A stretch of 64,000 nucleotides of DNA from Mycobacterium malmoense (GCF_019645855.1 NZ_CP080999.1:124001-188000), one strand, 5' to 3'; positions 16,694-25,628 are shown, counted from the first letter of the stretch. Notes: generated by a model from the letters alone, not told the origin. Made by a program: numbers and translations.

Positions 16694-18715
16694 TCATCCG
16701 CTGCCAAGTGCCCCCAGCAGGTAGGCGACTAGGACGACGAGGAATACGTAGAGCAGGTACAAGTTGACATCGCCCGATTGGATCGGGGTCACCAGACGCG
16801 CGCAATATTGCACGGCGGTTATGACCGGACGATACAAGTAACGTTGAAACAGCGGTGTGACCTCGGCTTCGTAGTGCACCGGCCCGGACCTCCCGGCGGG
16901 CTCGTCGGACGCTCGCTGCAGGGTGACCGTCGGTTGATATAGGCGGTCGAATGTCACCCGTACGGGCGCGGCAAATGTCATGGCCGAGTACTGCATTCGC
17001 GGTTTGAAGGTGACGATCCCACCGTCCCACACCGGGGTCCGCCGACTTGGCGCCTTCGGGCGTCCAACGGCATGGATCATGACCGGCACGATCAAGACGG
17101 CAACCATGAATGCCGCAAGGTACGTTGGGGAGAACGCCGAAAAATCCGTGTTCGCCGGAATGATGGTCAATTTATCGACCATCACCCGCGGCAGCAGGTT
17201 GACCGAGGTAACGGTGTGGACGGCACGTCCGAGAGCCGTGATCACTAAAGGTGCCCCCACCCCGAGTGCCACACACCCCATAGCCAAGAGTGCGGCTCCG
17301 AGCACAGGCTGTCCGGATTCCTCGGCGGCAGCGGCATCTTTGGTCCGCGCCATGCCTAGGAACGGGATACCATACGCGCGCACAAAGGCGCACACGGCCA
17401 GGCCTCCCGTTAGCCCCAGGCAGGCCGCTGCCACGACGATCAAGATGCCCACGAGATGACTCGGTATCCGAAAACCCTGAAACAGTCCCTGGAAGATCAG
17501 CCATTCGGAGACGAAACCGTTCAGCGGCGGCAACGTCGCAATTCCGAGGGTGCCTATCATGCTGATCACCGCGGTACGTGGCAACCGGTGAACCAGACCA
17601 CCGAGCCGATCCATGTCGCGGGTGCCGGTGGCGTGCTCGATCACCCCGGCCTCCAAGAACAGTAGCGTCTTGTAAAGGCCATGGTTAGCAACGTGATACA
17701 GCGCGGCAAGCAGCAGGAATGCGCCCAATACCGGCTGCCCGTAGGAGGTGAAGGTCATCCCGGCTCCAATTGCGATGGCGATAACTCCCACGTTCTCGAT
17801 CGTCGAATAGGCAAGGAACTTCTTGATGTCGCGTTCGGTGAGCGCGTACAGGATGCCAAGCACCGCGGTGAGCGCGCCCAGGCCCATGGTTATGAGACCC
17901 CACCATGCGGGACCCGCACCGAGCAGCTCGGTGGCGAACAGCAGGATGCCGTAGACGCCAAGCTTTACCACCATTCCGGACAGAAATCCGGAACCGTCGG
18001 CGGGTGCCACGGGGTGTGCCTCCGGCAACCACACGTGCAGCGGTACCAAGCCCGCCTTGAACCCGAAACCAATGAGCGCCAGCAGGAATATCGCGTCACG
18101 AGACCCCGGCGAGACGTGCCCCGATCGCATGGCAATCGTCGCGAAATCTGTGCTGCCCGCATCGGCGGCAAGAAGCACGAATGCCGCGACGATCAGCCCG
18201 AAGCCGACCTCGGAAAGTGCGAGGAACCAGAACGCGCCCGCGGCAACCCCCTCGCGGCGTTGATGGCGCAGGATCATCAGATAGCACAACAACGCCATCG
18301 ACTCCCATGCCACCAGGAACACCACGACTGTGCCCGCAATCAGTACCGTTAGCGTGGCCAGCAGCGCGAGATGGTAGATCGCGAGGTACAGCGACGTGCC
18401 CCGGCCCACGGCATGGTATCGCGGCGCATAGCAGGCGATTCCGATCGCGACGGCGCCCAGCACCGCGACGAACACACCGGCCAGCGGCGTGAGCCGCAGC
18501 GTCAAGGCGCCGACTATGTCGTTGCCGCCCAACGTCTTAGACACCGACCCGGGATGCATGAGCAACAGCCTGACCCCGCCGATGAGCGCGGCCAAGCCAC
18601 CCGCACCACCCAGGGCGGGCGAAAGCCGCACCGGACCGTGTGCTGGGACGAACGCAGTCGCCGTGGCCGCGACCCACAACGCTGCGGCGGCGCCGAACAT
18701 AACCCATTCGATCAC
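16694..18715 (-). CDS. Ehr2 NuoL/HyfB-like antiporter subunit
   Basis: Polytopic PF00361-family ion-translocating subunit, 673 residues, counterpart of the protein at 1244-3277. Seen: VAWESMALLCYLMI (TM5 Glu), FGFKAGLVPLHVWLPEAHP (TM7 Lys and the H-x-W-LP-x-AHP motif), AYSTIENVGV, YKTLLFLEAGVIEHATGTRDMDRLGG and FVSEWLIF. These are closer to canonical HyfB/NuoL motifs than in Ehr1. GTG start overlaps the NuoB-like stop (GTGA). C-terminal amphipathic extension and final helix present. Confidence 0.9.
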   Translation of the reverse strand: MIEWVMFGAAAALWVAATATAFVPAHGPVRLSPALGGAGGLAALIGGVRLLLMHPGSVSKTLGGNDIVGALTLRLTPLAGVFVAVLGAVAIGIACYAPRYHAVGRGTSLYLAIYHLALLATLTVLIAGTVVVFLVAWESMALLCYLMILRHQRREGVAAGAFWFLALSEVGFGLIVAAFVLLAADAGSTDFATIAMRSGHVSPGSRDAIFLLALIGFGFKAGLVPLHVWLPEAHPVAPADGSGFLSGMVVKLGVYGILLFATELLGAGPAWWGLITMGLGALTAVLGILYALTERDIKKFLAYSTIENVGVIAIAIGAGMTFTSYGQPVLGAFLLLAALYHVANHGLYKTLLFLEAGVIEHATGTRDMDRLGGLVHRLPRTAVISMIGTLGIATLPPLNGFVSEWLIFQGLFQGFRIPSHLVGILIVVAAACLGLTGGLAVCAFVRAYGIPFLGMARTKDAAAAEESGQPVLGAALLAMGCVALGVGAPLVITALGRAVHTVTSVNLLPRVMVDKLTIIPANTDFSAFSPTYLAAFMVAVLIVPVMIHAVGRPKAPSRRTPVWDGGIVTFKPRMQYSAMTFAAPVRVTFDRLYQPTVTLQRASDEPAGRSGPVHYEAEVTPLFQRYLYRPVITAVQYCARLVTPIQSGDVNLYLLYVFLVVLVAYLLGALGSG

Positions 18716-19221
18716 GGCAGCTCACCTTGATCCACGAAGGGCATTGCGGACACCTTCTCGGCAAGCCGACCCACCGCGACCATCAGTCCCTGTAGTAGCG
18801 CCATCGGACTGGGTGGGCAGCCCGGCACGTATACATCGACGGGGAGTACCGCGTCGAGCGTGCCGTGGGCGATCGGGTCTGCGGGATAAACCCCGCCGAG
18901 CGCGCAGGCGCCGACGGCCATCACGAGCTTGGGTTCGGGCGTGGCGTCGTAGGTCTTGCGCAACGCCACGTCGAACGCTCGTACGGCCGGCCCGGTCACC
19001 ATGAGAATGTCGGCGTGACGCGGGGCCGGGGTAAAAAAGAATCCCAGCCGGTGCAGATCGTAGTGGGGCGCCGCGAGCAACCGTATTTCCTGCTCACACA
19101 CCGCACAGGAGCCCGTGTCAACGGTGCGGATATGCAGGCTACGCCCAAACAGTTTGCGCACGCTACGGCGCAGATCCTCGGCCGCCGAGTCCCGTCGCAC
19201 CGTGCTTGTTGCCGCCGTCAT
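18712..19221 (-). CDS. Ehr2 NuoB-like Fe-S subunit
   Basis: NuoB/hydrogenase-small-subunit-like protein, 169 residues, similar to Rv0082. All four cluster ligands are visible: GSCAVCE, GACALGG and VPGCPPSP, so it should carry the proximal [4Fe-4S] cluster. Shared flanking motifs YDLHRLG and PAPRHADILMVTG align with the fused Ehr1 protein. ATG 19221 has GGGAGGG 7 nt upstream. It follows sbtA by 30 nt and overlaps the NuoL-like gene. Confidence 0.92.
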   Translation of the reverse strand: MTAATSTVRRDSAAEDLRRSVRKLFGRSLHIRTVDTGSCAVCEQEIRLLAAPHYDLHRLGFFFTPAPRHADILMVTGPAVRAFDVALRKTYDATPEPKLVMAVGACALGGVYPADPIAHGTLDAVLPVDVYVPGCPPSPMALLQGLMVAVGRLAEKVSAMPFVDQGELP

Positions 19222-19251
19222 GACAAGCCCTCCCTGCGTGGCGATTTGTGG

Positions 19252-20472
19252 TTACGGAAAGTGCAGCCCGATGATCCGGGCAATCTCGATATAGAGCGGA
19301 ATCCCGACGGTGACGTTGTAGGAAAACGTCAAGCCCAGCGATGCGGCGAGAGGCAGGCTCGGGCTGGCCTCCGGGATCGCCAGTCGCTGCACCGCCGGGA
19401 CGGCGATATAAGACGCCGCACCGCACAGCACCGCGAACAGCACGTAGGTTCCGGGCTTGAACGCCGTGTCGGTCAAGTAGGCATAGGTGTGGGCGACGAG
19501 AATACCCAGCGTCGCAAAGAAATTCGGTGCGAGCAGACCAAATAGCACAAAGCCGAGTCCCGCCGACCGTAGGTCGCGCAACTTGCGGGAGGCCGTCATG
19601 CCCATCTCAAGCAGGAAGAGGCACAGGACGCCCTGGAACGCCGACACGAAAAAGGTGTCGTCGTCGTGGATCACCTTTTGGCCTTGCAGGCCACTGATGA
19701 AGCCGACGATGACGGCGCCGATCAGCAGGCACAGCCCGGGATTGAGCAAGACCTCCCGCAGCGTGGCTGTGGTGTTGTGCCGCGCGGCATCTCCGCCCAG
19801 GGGGTTTCCCTCGGGATGCTCGCGTTGTTCCGGGGAGGTTTCCGGCTCGTGCCCGGTCTGATGTTCCTGCTGGGATCGCAGGCTCTGGCCGTAAGCGGGC
19901 CGCGCGGCGGTGCCGGGCCCCGCCCCCACGGTCGCCGGCGTCGCGTAGCCCGCCTCATCCGGCATCTTCCCTGCCGCATCCATTCCCCGGGCACGCAGTC
20001 GAGCCACCAGATACAGCGCCACCAGGCAGCCGGGGATCTCCATAATGGCCAGCATGACGGGCATGTAGGCGTCGAAGGCGATGGCGACGCTGGTGAGCAC
20101 CGCCACGCAGGTGGCAAAGGTCCCCGCCGAGTCCGATCCGTAATACCCGGCCACCGTCGCCCGGTCGATCCGCCGCAGGGCAGTCACGTGGTTGAGCACG
20201 AAGTAGGCGATAATGCCGATCAGGAAGTTCAAGGCGAAGCCCACCACCATGAATCCGACGATGCGTCCGATGCTCGACGGGCTGATTTCGGCGAGCTCTT
20301 CGCCGCCGTGCCAGCCGATGGCCAGCAGCAGGTACATGGTCAGTCCCTGGTAGATCACGTACGGGATTTCAAACCGCACCTTCAAGATCGGGATCAGGAA
20401 GCCGAAATAGAAGAACAACAACAGCGGCTTGAATAAGTTGTGGATGAAGTTTTGCCAGAACTCGTAAAGCAT
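19252..20472 (-). CDS. sbtA: SbtA-like sodium-dependent bicarbonate/anion transporter inside the Ehr2 operon
   Basis: SbtA family (PF05982) membrane protein, 406 residues with two halves of five or so helices joined by a hydrophilic cytoplasmic linker (about 160-225). Conserved family stretches: YYGSDSAGTFA in the first half, FLLEMGMTASRKL, and AASYIAVPAVQRLAIPEASP with the following SLGLTFSYN in the second half. Cyanobacterial SbtA imports bicarbonate with sodium. Here the substrate is unproven. AGGAG is 6 nt before ATG 20472. It sits exactly between ferredoxin and NuoB, which are fused in Ehr1, and a second copy lies at 57464-58672. Fluoride control through riboswitch F is inferred. Confidence 0.92.
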   Translation of the reverse strand: MLYEFWQNFIHNLFKPLLLFFYFGFLIPILKVRFEIPYVIYQGLTMYLLLAIGWHGGEELAEISPSSIGRIVGFMVVGFALNFLIGIIAYFVLNHVTALRRIDRATVAGYYGSDSAGTFATCVAVLTSVAIAFDAYMPVMLAIMEIPGCLVALYLVARLRARGMDAAGKMPDEAGYATPATVGAGPGTAARPAYGQSLRSQQEHQTGHEPETSPEQREHPEGNPLGGDAARHNTTATLREVLLNPGLCLLIGAVIVGFISGLQGQKVIHDDDTFFVSAFQGVLCLFLLEMGMTASRKLRDLRSAGLGFVLFGLLAPNFFATLGILVAHTYAYLTDTAFKPGTYVLFAVLCGAASYIAVPAVQRLAIPEASPSLPLAASLGLTFSYNVTVGIPLYIEIARIIGLHFP

Positions 20473-20501
20473 TGGTGGCTCCTATAACTGCTGCCGGGGG
20501 G

Positions 20502-20597
20502 TTAACAACCCGTCGGGGCCGAGACGAATATCAGGAGCTGCTTCGATTCCGCCGTGGCAACCGCGCAATCAGGCACCACGGCCACCGTTTCCGTCAT
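20502..20597 (-). CDS. Possible 31-residue small protein between ferredoxin and sbtA
   Basis: Short frame MTETVAVVPDCAVATAESK... of 31 residues. Its ATG overlaps the ferredoxin stop (ATGA) and GGAAGGA lies 7 nt upstream, so the translation signals are good. No known family. It ends 29 nt before sbtA. It may be a small subunit, a translational coupler, or the residue of a lost gene. Coding evidence is limited to position and start signal. Confidence 0.4.
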   Translation of the reverse strand: MTETVAVVPDCAVATAESKQLLIFVSAPTGC

Positions 20598-20950
20598 GAG
20601 AGTCCTTCCGGCGGGGACGATTTACGCAACCCAATGTGTTTGATCAGCTGTTCGCGGGCGGTAGCGGCCAGTTCGAAAACCCCGCTGGGGCGCACGACGG
20701 CGGGTGCGGCCGCCAGGCAGCGGCCGCAGGAGGTGCAGGCGCCGACGTCATAGATCAGAACGTCGTCGTCGCGTCGCAGCGCGGAACTCGGACACATTGC
20801 GACCAACCGGTCGGCCACGCCGGTATCCAGCGGCGAGGCGTCGAACACCGGTGGGCTGGGCAACTCACGTGTCCACGGTTCCGGCGCCCCGCGCGGGTAA
20901 CGAGTCGTCACTACGCCTCGGCGCAATCCACGAAGGAACCACAGTGCCAT
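20594..20950 (-). CDS. Ehr2 ferredoxin-like subunit
   Basis: Small electron-transfer protein, 118 residues, equivalent to the N-terminal part of the fused Ehr1 subunit (MALWFLRGLRRGV versus MPWVLRGLRDGV). Cluster ligands: MCPSSA and CTSCGRC, enough for a single [4Fe-4S] cluster. Start ATG 20950 overlaps the hycE2 stop by one base (TGATG). The longer frame to 21052 would lie inside hycE2. Probably passes electrons to the NuoB-like subunit. Confidence 0.88.
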   Translation of the reverse strand: MALWFLRGLRRGVVTTRYPRGAPEPWTRELPSPPVFDASPLDTGVADRLVAMCPSSALRRDDDVLIYDVGACTSCGRCLAAAPAVVRPSGVFELAATAREQLIKHIGLRKSSPPEGLS

Positions 20951-22482
20951 CAGCGTGCCCTCCCGGCTGCGGTGAGCCAGAAGCTGGCCTCGATGATCGG
21001 AATGTCGGTGAAAACGTTCTGGGAGCGTGCCGCGTCGCCGAAGGCGCGCCAATTACGCACCGCCGCAGGCCGCAGCCTGCACCGAAGAATTCGCCCGTCG
21101 GAACCGAGTTCGACCCACACCAGCGCCTCGCCTCGTGGCGATTCCGCCCAGCCGAGGCCGGATCCGGCCCGCTGCGGAATCGGCGCCGGTTCACAACCGA
21201 CGCTGGAATCCGGAATGGCGAGTTCGTCGATCAGCCGCAACGCCTCGTCGATTTCGGCCAAGAACACTCGGTACCGGGCCCGCGCGTCGCCGCCGCTGGC
21301 AAGCGCAACTTGCACCGGATGGTCGTCATACGGTGGCTGCAGGTGATCGCGGCGCGTATCGAGGGCAATGCCGCTCGCGCGCACCACCGGACCGACGAGA
21401 CCGAGCGAACCGGCCTGCGCCGTGGTGATGACACCCGTCGCCTCCAAGCGGTCGAGGAACGAGTTGGTGCTGTTCAACGCGTCGGTGACGCGTCGCAAAT
21501 CGGCACAGGCCATGTGGGTTTCGGCGCTGAGTCCCCTAAGGTCGACCCCGCGGGCGACGCCCCCGATATCGACGACACCGAATAGGTACCGGTGTCCGAA
21601 GAATCGTGCGGCCAACCGCAAGAGCTGCTCCAGCACGATTTCGCTACCCGCCTGGCCAACCGCGAGGCCGGTGGACTGGCACAATGCGGCGATCGCGGCG
21701 ACGTGGTTGTAGATCCGTTCGAATTCCACTGCCGCGGCACGGATCCGGCTGGCGGCAGGTGAGACCGAGATGCCGAGCGCCGTTTCGATGGCGGCGGCGA
21801 ACGCCCACGCATGTGAAGCCGCCGACAGGCCCTCCGCCCGTTCGACAAGAAACAGCGCCTCCCGCGGCGTCATTCCGCGCAATCGCCATTCGATGCCACG
21901 GTATTTGTGCCAGGTGAAGAGGTAGAGGTCGACCACCTCCTCGCCGCTTGTGACCAGGCCGTAGTACAACGACTCGAAGCCGGCCGCGCGTACCGGCCCG
22001 AATGGGAATTCGAACGCGGCCCCACCGACGGTGTGCGGGGCGCGGACATCGGCGGGTTCATGGGTGGGCGCTCGGCCCAAGCGGGGGAATTCGGCTCCTG
22101 CATGGGGTGGCAGCGCGATTCGGTTCAGCGGGCCGCCATCGGCGGGGCGCAGCCCGAACTGCTCGTAGATCTCGCATTCCTCCACGAACGCCGCTGGTTC
22201 GATGACGGATAACGAGGGGTACTCAGCTGTAGCACAAGGTGTTTCGGTCAGGAGATAGGGATGCGCTTCTGTGTCGAGCGCCCACGTCAATCGTAAGATC
22301 GGGTCCGCGCCGGGTCCGTGGTCGGCGAACATGTCGGCGAGACGGGCGCTGGCGGTCAGCTGTTGTACGGTGGCTTGCAGCTCGCTGATTGGGACGTCGA
22401 CACGAAAAACCTTGTCTTCCTGGACCATCCGTGTCCGGCTGGGCAGGGTGGCCTGCCACGTAGTGGCGTCGATACCGGTCAC
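20950..22482 (-). CDS. hycE: Ehr2 HycE-like large subunit lacking NiFe ligands
   Basis: NuoC/NuoD-like fusion of 510 residues. The N-terminal NuoC-type domain (1-125) is followed by the NuoD-type part with TWHKYRGIEWRL and VEFERIYNHVA. The places of the metal-binding CxxC pairs read RAEGLSAA and WLTAAGRAR, so no NiFe site. GTG 22482 overlaps the hycQ2 stop (GTGA). An apparent 827-residue frame reaching 23433 is an artefact of open shadow sequence inside hycQ2. Confidence 0.9.
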   Translation of the reverse strand: MTGIDATTWQATLPSRTRMVQEDKVFRVDVPISELQATVQQLTASARLADMFADHGPGADPILRLTWALDTEAHPYLLTETPCATAEYPSLSVIEPAAFVEECEIYEQFGLRPADGGPLNRIALPPHAGAEFPRLGRAPTHEPADVRAPHTVGGAAFEFPFGPVRAAGFESLYYGLVTSGEEVVDLYLFTWHKYRGIEWRLRGMTPREALFLVERAEGLSAASHAWAFAAAIETALGISVSPAASRIRAAAVEFERIYNHVAAIAALCQSTGLAVGQAGSEIVLEQLLRLAARFFGHRYLFGVVDIGGVARGVDLRGLSAETHMACADLRRVTDALNSTNSFLDRLEATGVITTAQAGSLGLVGPVVRASGIALDTRRDHLQPPYDDHPVQVALASGGDARARYRVFLAEIDEALRLIDELAIPDSSVGCEPAPIPQRAGSGLGWAESPRGEALVWVELGSDGRILRCRLRPAAVRNWRAFGDAARSQNVFTDIPIIEASFWLTAAGRAR

Positions 22483-23576
22483 GTCAACGCTCCGATTGAT
22501 CCAAGGATCACGGTGTGCAACCCAGTGGGGATCCACAGGCCGAGCACCAGCAGTGCGGTGAGGCCCGTGACAATCGGCAGCGCTGCCAGCACCCGCTGCC
22601 CACCGAACCCGAGCGCGATCGCGATGATTCCCATATGCTCGACCGATGAGTAGGCGAACAGTCGCTTGAAATTGGTTGTGGTGACCAGGAATAGCGCTCC
22701 TATAAGGACCGAAGCAAACCCGAACGAGAGCATCACCACCTGCACGTAGTGGGTGCCGAGGCCCGTGCGGGCGATAGCCAGAAAGCGGATGATCGCATAC
22801 ATTCCGGTGTTCAGCAGCGCCGCGGATAGCATCGCGCTGGTCGGGCTCGGGGCTTCGGAGTGCGCGTCCGGTAACCAGGTGTGCATCGGCGCCAGCCCCA
22901 CCTTGGTGCCGTATCCCACCACGGCCAGCAGGAATGCCAACTTCAGTGCGGGGTGGGCTAATTCGGATGCGTGCTGGAACAGGTACGGCCAGGTCAACCT
23001 GAGGTTGTCGGTCAGTGCCAGGCCGGTGCCGGAGTAGAAGAGGAACATGGTGCCGACAAGTGCGATGGTGACACCGAGCGAGGAGATAATGATGTATTTC
23101 CATGCTGCCTCCAGCGAACTGGCCTGTGCTTCCAAACCGACCAGCGCGGCGCTGGCCAGCGTGCTCGCCTCGATCAGCACGAACAGCATGCCCAGGTTTC
23201 CTGTGCTGAGCGACGCCAGCATCAGCGCGGCGAACGCGCCGAAGAATCCGAAGTACATCCGCACCTGGAATGAACTCAGCAGCCCCGAATTCTCCTGTGC
23301 CCGAAGATAAGCTGCCGATCCAAGCGAAGAAAGCAACACGACCACGGCCACGGTGAACAAGAAGAACGCACTCAATCCGTCGACATAGACGAAGCCCGAC
23401 AGGGCCGACAGCACACGGTGGCCGCCGATCCACAGGAGCAGCCAGATTGATAGTCCGAGCGATCCGCAGCCCGCGGCAATAGCCGTGTAGCCGGCTACCC
23501 GTGCCTTTGCGCCGGCGATGGCGGTCGCCGTGGTCGCCAACGGCAACAACGCGATCAGGACCACGAGCGCGGTCAT
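22479..23576 (-). CDS. hycQ: Ehr2 HycQ-like subunit with large internal deletion
   Basis: PF00361-type membrane subunit, only 365 residues versus 503 in Ehr1. The first part is normal: VGYGTKVGLAPMHTWLPDAHSEAP and FAYSSVEHMGIIAI. After GFGGQRVL the sequence jumps to ALPIVTGLTALLVLGLW, which aligns with the very end of HycQ1. About 135-140 residues, including the HxxAHAAAKGNAF segment and four or so helices of the second half-channel, are missing in frame. The deletion point is near 22590. Reading frame, overlaps and C-terminus are intact, so a shortened protein is made. Whether it can pump is doubtful. Confidence 0.88.
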   Translation of the reverse strand: MTALVVLIALLPLATTATAIAGAKARVAGYTAIAAGCGSLGLSIWLLLWIGGHRVLSALSGFVYVDGLSAFFLFTVAVVVLLSSLGSAAYLRAQENSGLLSSFQVRMYFGFFGAFAALMLASLSTGNLGMLFVLIEASTLASAALVGLEAQASSLEAAWKYIIISSLGVTIALVGTMFLFYSGTGLALTDNLRLTWPYLFQHASELAHPALKLAFLLAVVGYGTKVGLAPMHTWLPDAHSEAPSPTSAMLSAALLNTGMYAIIRFLAIARTGLGTHYVQVVMLSFGFASVLIGALFLVTTTNFKRLFAYSSVEHMGIIAIALGFGGQRVLAALPIVTGLTALLVLGLWIPTGLHTVILGSIGALT

Positions 23577-24253
23577 CCCCGCAGCTCCCTGAGTTCGGCC
23601 GAACTCGCCTCGGCCAGCTGACGGGTCATGCCCGAGACAAAAACAACCATGATGAGTACGCCGGCGACGATGTCGAGAAAAACCCCGGCTTCGACAATGA
23701 ACGGAAAGGTTGCCACCAGCGTAATCGCGCCCAGAAACACCCCGTTCTCCACGAGCAGCCAGCCGATCAGCTGGGCGACGGTGTGGCGCCGCACCACCAT
23801 GACTTCGCAGCCGAGCAGGATCATCGCGGTTGACAGCGGGACCACCGCGGATGCCACCAGCCCCTTGGGTAGCAGCTGCGGCCGAGTCACCAAGTAAGAG
23901 AACGCGGTCAGCGCACCGCCGAAAATAATGGCCGTCGACAATCCAGTGGACATCGCGACGTCACGTTTAAGTTCCAGCCGCTCGATCAGCAGCCGCCTTG
24001 CGGCTAGCGGGATCCCAACGCCCTTGACCGTTAACGTGATTACGGCCAGGGCCCACAGTTCAATGCGGCCGAACCTATAGGCAACCACTCCGCAGGCGAT
24101 CGCGAGCAGCCAGGACTGTGCGCCGTAATAGGTGAGGTACCGGTTGAACAGCTTCGAGCCCAGGCATGCAAACGCGCACAACAGCATCAACACGCCACAT
24201 AGATCGAGTAACACACCCGCGGTCGACGTTGCCGTCAGGCTCTCCATGCTCAT
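23573..24253 (-). CDS. hycP: Ehr2 HycP/HyfE-like small membrane subunit
   Basis: Hydrophobic membrane protein, 226 residues, similar in size and helix pattern to HycP1. The family segment WLLVENGVFLGAI is present. Start ATG 24253 overlaps the hycD2 stop (ATGA). Upstream in-frame sequence to 24520 belongs to hycD2 read in another frame. Overlaps hycQ2 by 4 nt. Confidence 0.88.
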   Translation of the reverse strand: MSMESLTATSTAGVLLDLCGVLMLLCAFACLGSKLFNRYLTYYGAQSWLLAIACGVVAYRFGRIELWALAVITLTVKGVGIPLAARRLLIERLELKRDVAMSTGLSTAIIFGGALTAFSYLVTRPQLLPKGLVASAVVPLSTAMILLGCEVMVVRRHTVAQLIGWLLVENGVFLGAITLVATFPFIVEAGVFLDIVAGVLIMVVFVSGMTRQLAEASSAELRELRG

Positions 24254-25203
24254 GCTCCGATCACATACGAGGTTGCGATGCCGACCAGAGCTAAAAGAAA
24301 TGAGGCACCGAGGAATTCGGCGATTCGGAAGAACCGGAGTTTGGCGAACGACGTGTCGATGACGACGATCAAAAGCCCGCAAATCGCGAGCTTGCCCAAT
24401 AACGCCGGAATCGCCATCAGGCCGCCGCCGATCGTCGTGGCATTGCCGAGGCCCCAAGGCATCACGAACACGTTCATGAATATCGACGACAGCAGCAGCA
24501 GTTTCATCCAGGAGCCCCACTTGACCAGGGCGTAGGACCGGCCCGAGTATTCGAGCACCCGGCCTTCCTCGATCATTGAGATCTCGATCGAACCCGTCGG
24601 GCTATCGATCGGGATGCGCCCGTTTTCCACCAGGACAAGCAGGAAAAACGCGACCGTCCCCAGTAGATGGGTGGGTAGCACGAGCACATAGGGAGAGTCG
24701 GCGACCGCGTGATTCATCAAATAGGGGTTGTCCGAGGCTGAAACGGCGCCCACCGTGAAGAAGACCAGGATTAGTGCGGGCTCGGCAAGGCTGCCTATCC
24801 AACTCGCGCGGCTCGCTCCCAAACCGCCGAGGGGGCTGGCGGTGTCCAAACCCGATAGCGAGATCACGAATGACGCCAGCGTGAGCACAAACGCGCCGCC
24901 GATGAGATCGGCCAGAAAGGCAAGCGGCAACGGCTCATTGGTGATGATCGGGACGATCGCCGACACGGTCAGGTAACAAGCGAAGGCCACGAATGGCGCA
25001 CCGCGGAACACCCATGAAGCCTGATCGCTGACCGCGCTGGACTTGCGTAACCACTTCGCCAAATCGCGATATGGCTGCAGAACGCTCGGGCCCCGCTTCG
25101 ACGCCACGATCGCCTCGGCGCGTGCCAACACCCCTGAGTACAACGGAGCCAACGCGATCACAACCGCGCTCTGCAGGACCTGCAGAAACTCGGCGCTGCC
25201 CAT
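24250..25203 (-). CDS. hycD: Ehr2 HycD/NuoH-like membrane subunit
   Basis: NuoH/HycD-type subunit of 317 residues and first gene of the Ehr2 operon. Seen: loop KRGPSVLQPYRDLAKWLRK, NGRIPIDSPTGSIEISMIEE and several hydrophobic helices. ATG 25203 is preceded by TAGGAG, which is complementary to the 3' end of riboswitch F. The leader and first codons recur in degraded form at 58662-58949, where the rest of the operon is missing. Confidence 0.92.
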   Translation of the reverse strand: MGSAEFLQVLQSAVVIALAPLYSGVLARAEAIVASKRGPSVLQPYRDLAKWLRKSSAVSDQASWVFRGAPFVAFACYLTVSAIVPIITNEPLPLAFLADLIGGAFVLTLASFVISLSGLDTASPLGGLGASRASWIGSLAEPALILVFFTVGAVSASDNPYLMNHAVADSPYVLVLPTHLLGTVAFFLLVLVENGRIPIDSPTGSIEISMIEEGRVLEYSGRSYALVKWGSWMKLLLLSSIFMNVFVMPWGLGNATTIGGGLMAIPALLGKLAICGLLIVVIDTSFAKLRFFRIAEFLGASFLLALVGIATSYVIGA

Positions 25204-25207
25204 GACC

Positions 25208-25323
25208 AGCTCCTACCCTGTAGGGGTGGGTCGCACGAGTCGACAACCCACGGGTAGAAGCCATTAGCGCCATCTAGCCGGCCGGATTGCCCGGACAACG
25301 GCGCGTATAGCGAGCTCCATCGC
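25208..25323 (-). promoter_or_regulatory. Fluoride riboswitch F, canonical, upstream of the Ehr2 operon
   Basis: Minus strand: GCGATGGAGCTCGC (25323-25310), a GCGCC...GGCGC stem with a long GC-rich insertion, then TAATGGCTTCTACCC ending about 25253. Pseudoknot GGAGC/GCUUC. GGCTTCTACCC can form an 11-bp helix with GGGTAGGAGCT (25218-25208), which holds the hycD2 Shine-Dalgarno, with an inner GTGGGT/ACCCAC stem. The same leader, including the insertion, recurs as riboswitch K. Confidence 0.87.
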
Positions 25324-25628
25324 TTTATTGCGTCTACTTATTGCATGTAGTAGCGACTTTACACACCGAACCCGGGCGGGTGAACACCCCGGTGGCTGCC
25401 GCCTTACGGCTGTGTCGGAGCGGAAGTGGCAGGCGCGAGCGTAAAGCTGGCGAAAGGCTTTGCCCGATCCGCCCGCGAAGGCGGCACCGCACGTCGGCGG
25501 CATCCGCTGGGCGGCTGTGACATTCGACCCTATCGGCCGCCGGCCGCCGCAACGTTCGATGTAGCCATGCCGAAGCAAGACAGGCGTGTGCTGGACGAGC
25601 ACCAACGCGACCGCCCGATCGTCGCACG
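25324..25628. other. Intergenic stretch between riboswitch F and the prenyltransferase-like gene
   Basis: Divergent promoter region for the Ehr2 operon and the 25629 gene. A 68-codon frame (25426-25632) ends in an ATGA overlap with the next start, and within it ATG 25567 would give MPKQDRRVLDEHQRDRPIVAR. No family match and no clear Shine-Dalgarno, so I do not call a gene. Nothing else recognised. Confidence 0.4.

Noticed and set aside
20950..23433. 827-residue fused HycQ-HycE reading frame
   Set aside because: The N-terminal 300 codons are a shadow of hycQ2 in another frame. The true start is GTG 22482 overlapping the hycQ2 stop.
25465..25540. GGCGAAAGGCTTTGCC resembling the crcB P1 element before the prenyltransferase-like gene
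   Set aside because: No complementary GCCTT or TGATGG-type segment follows.
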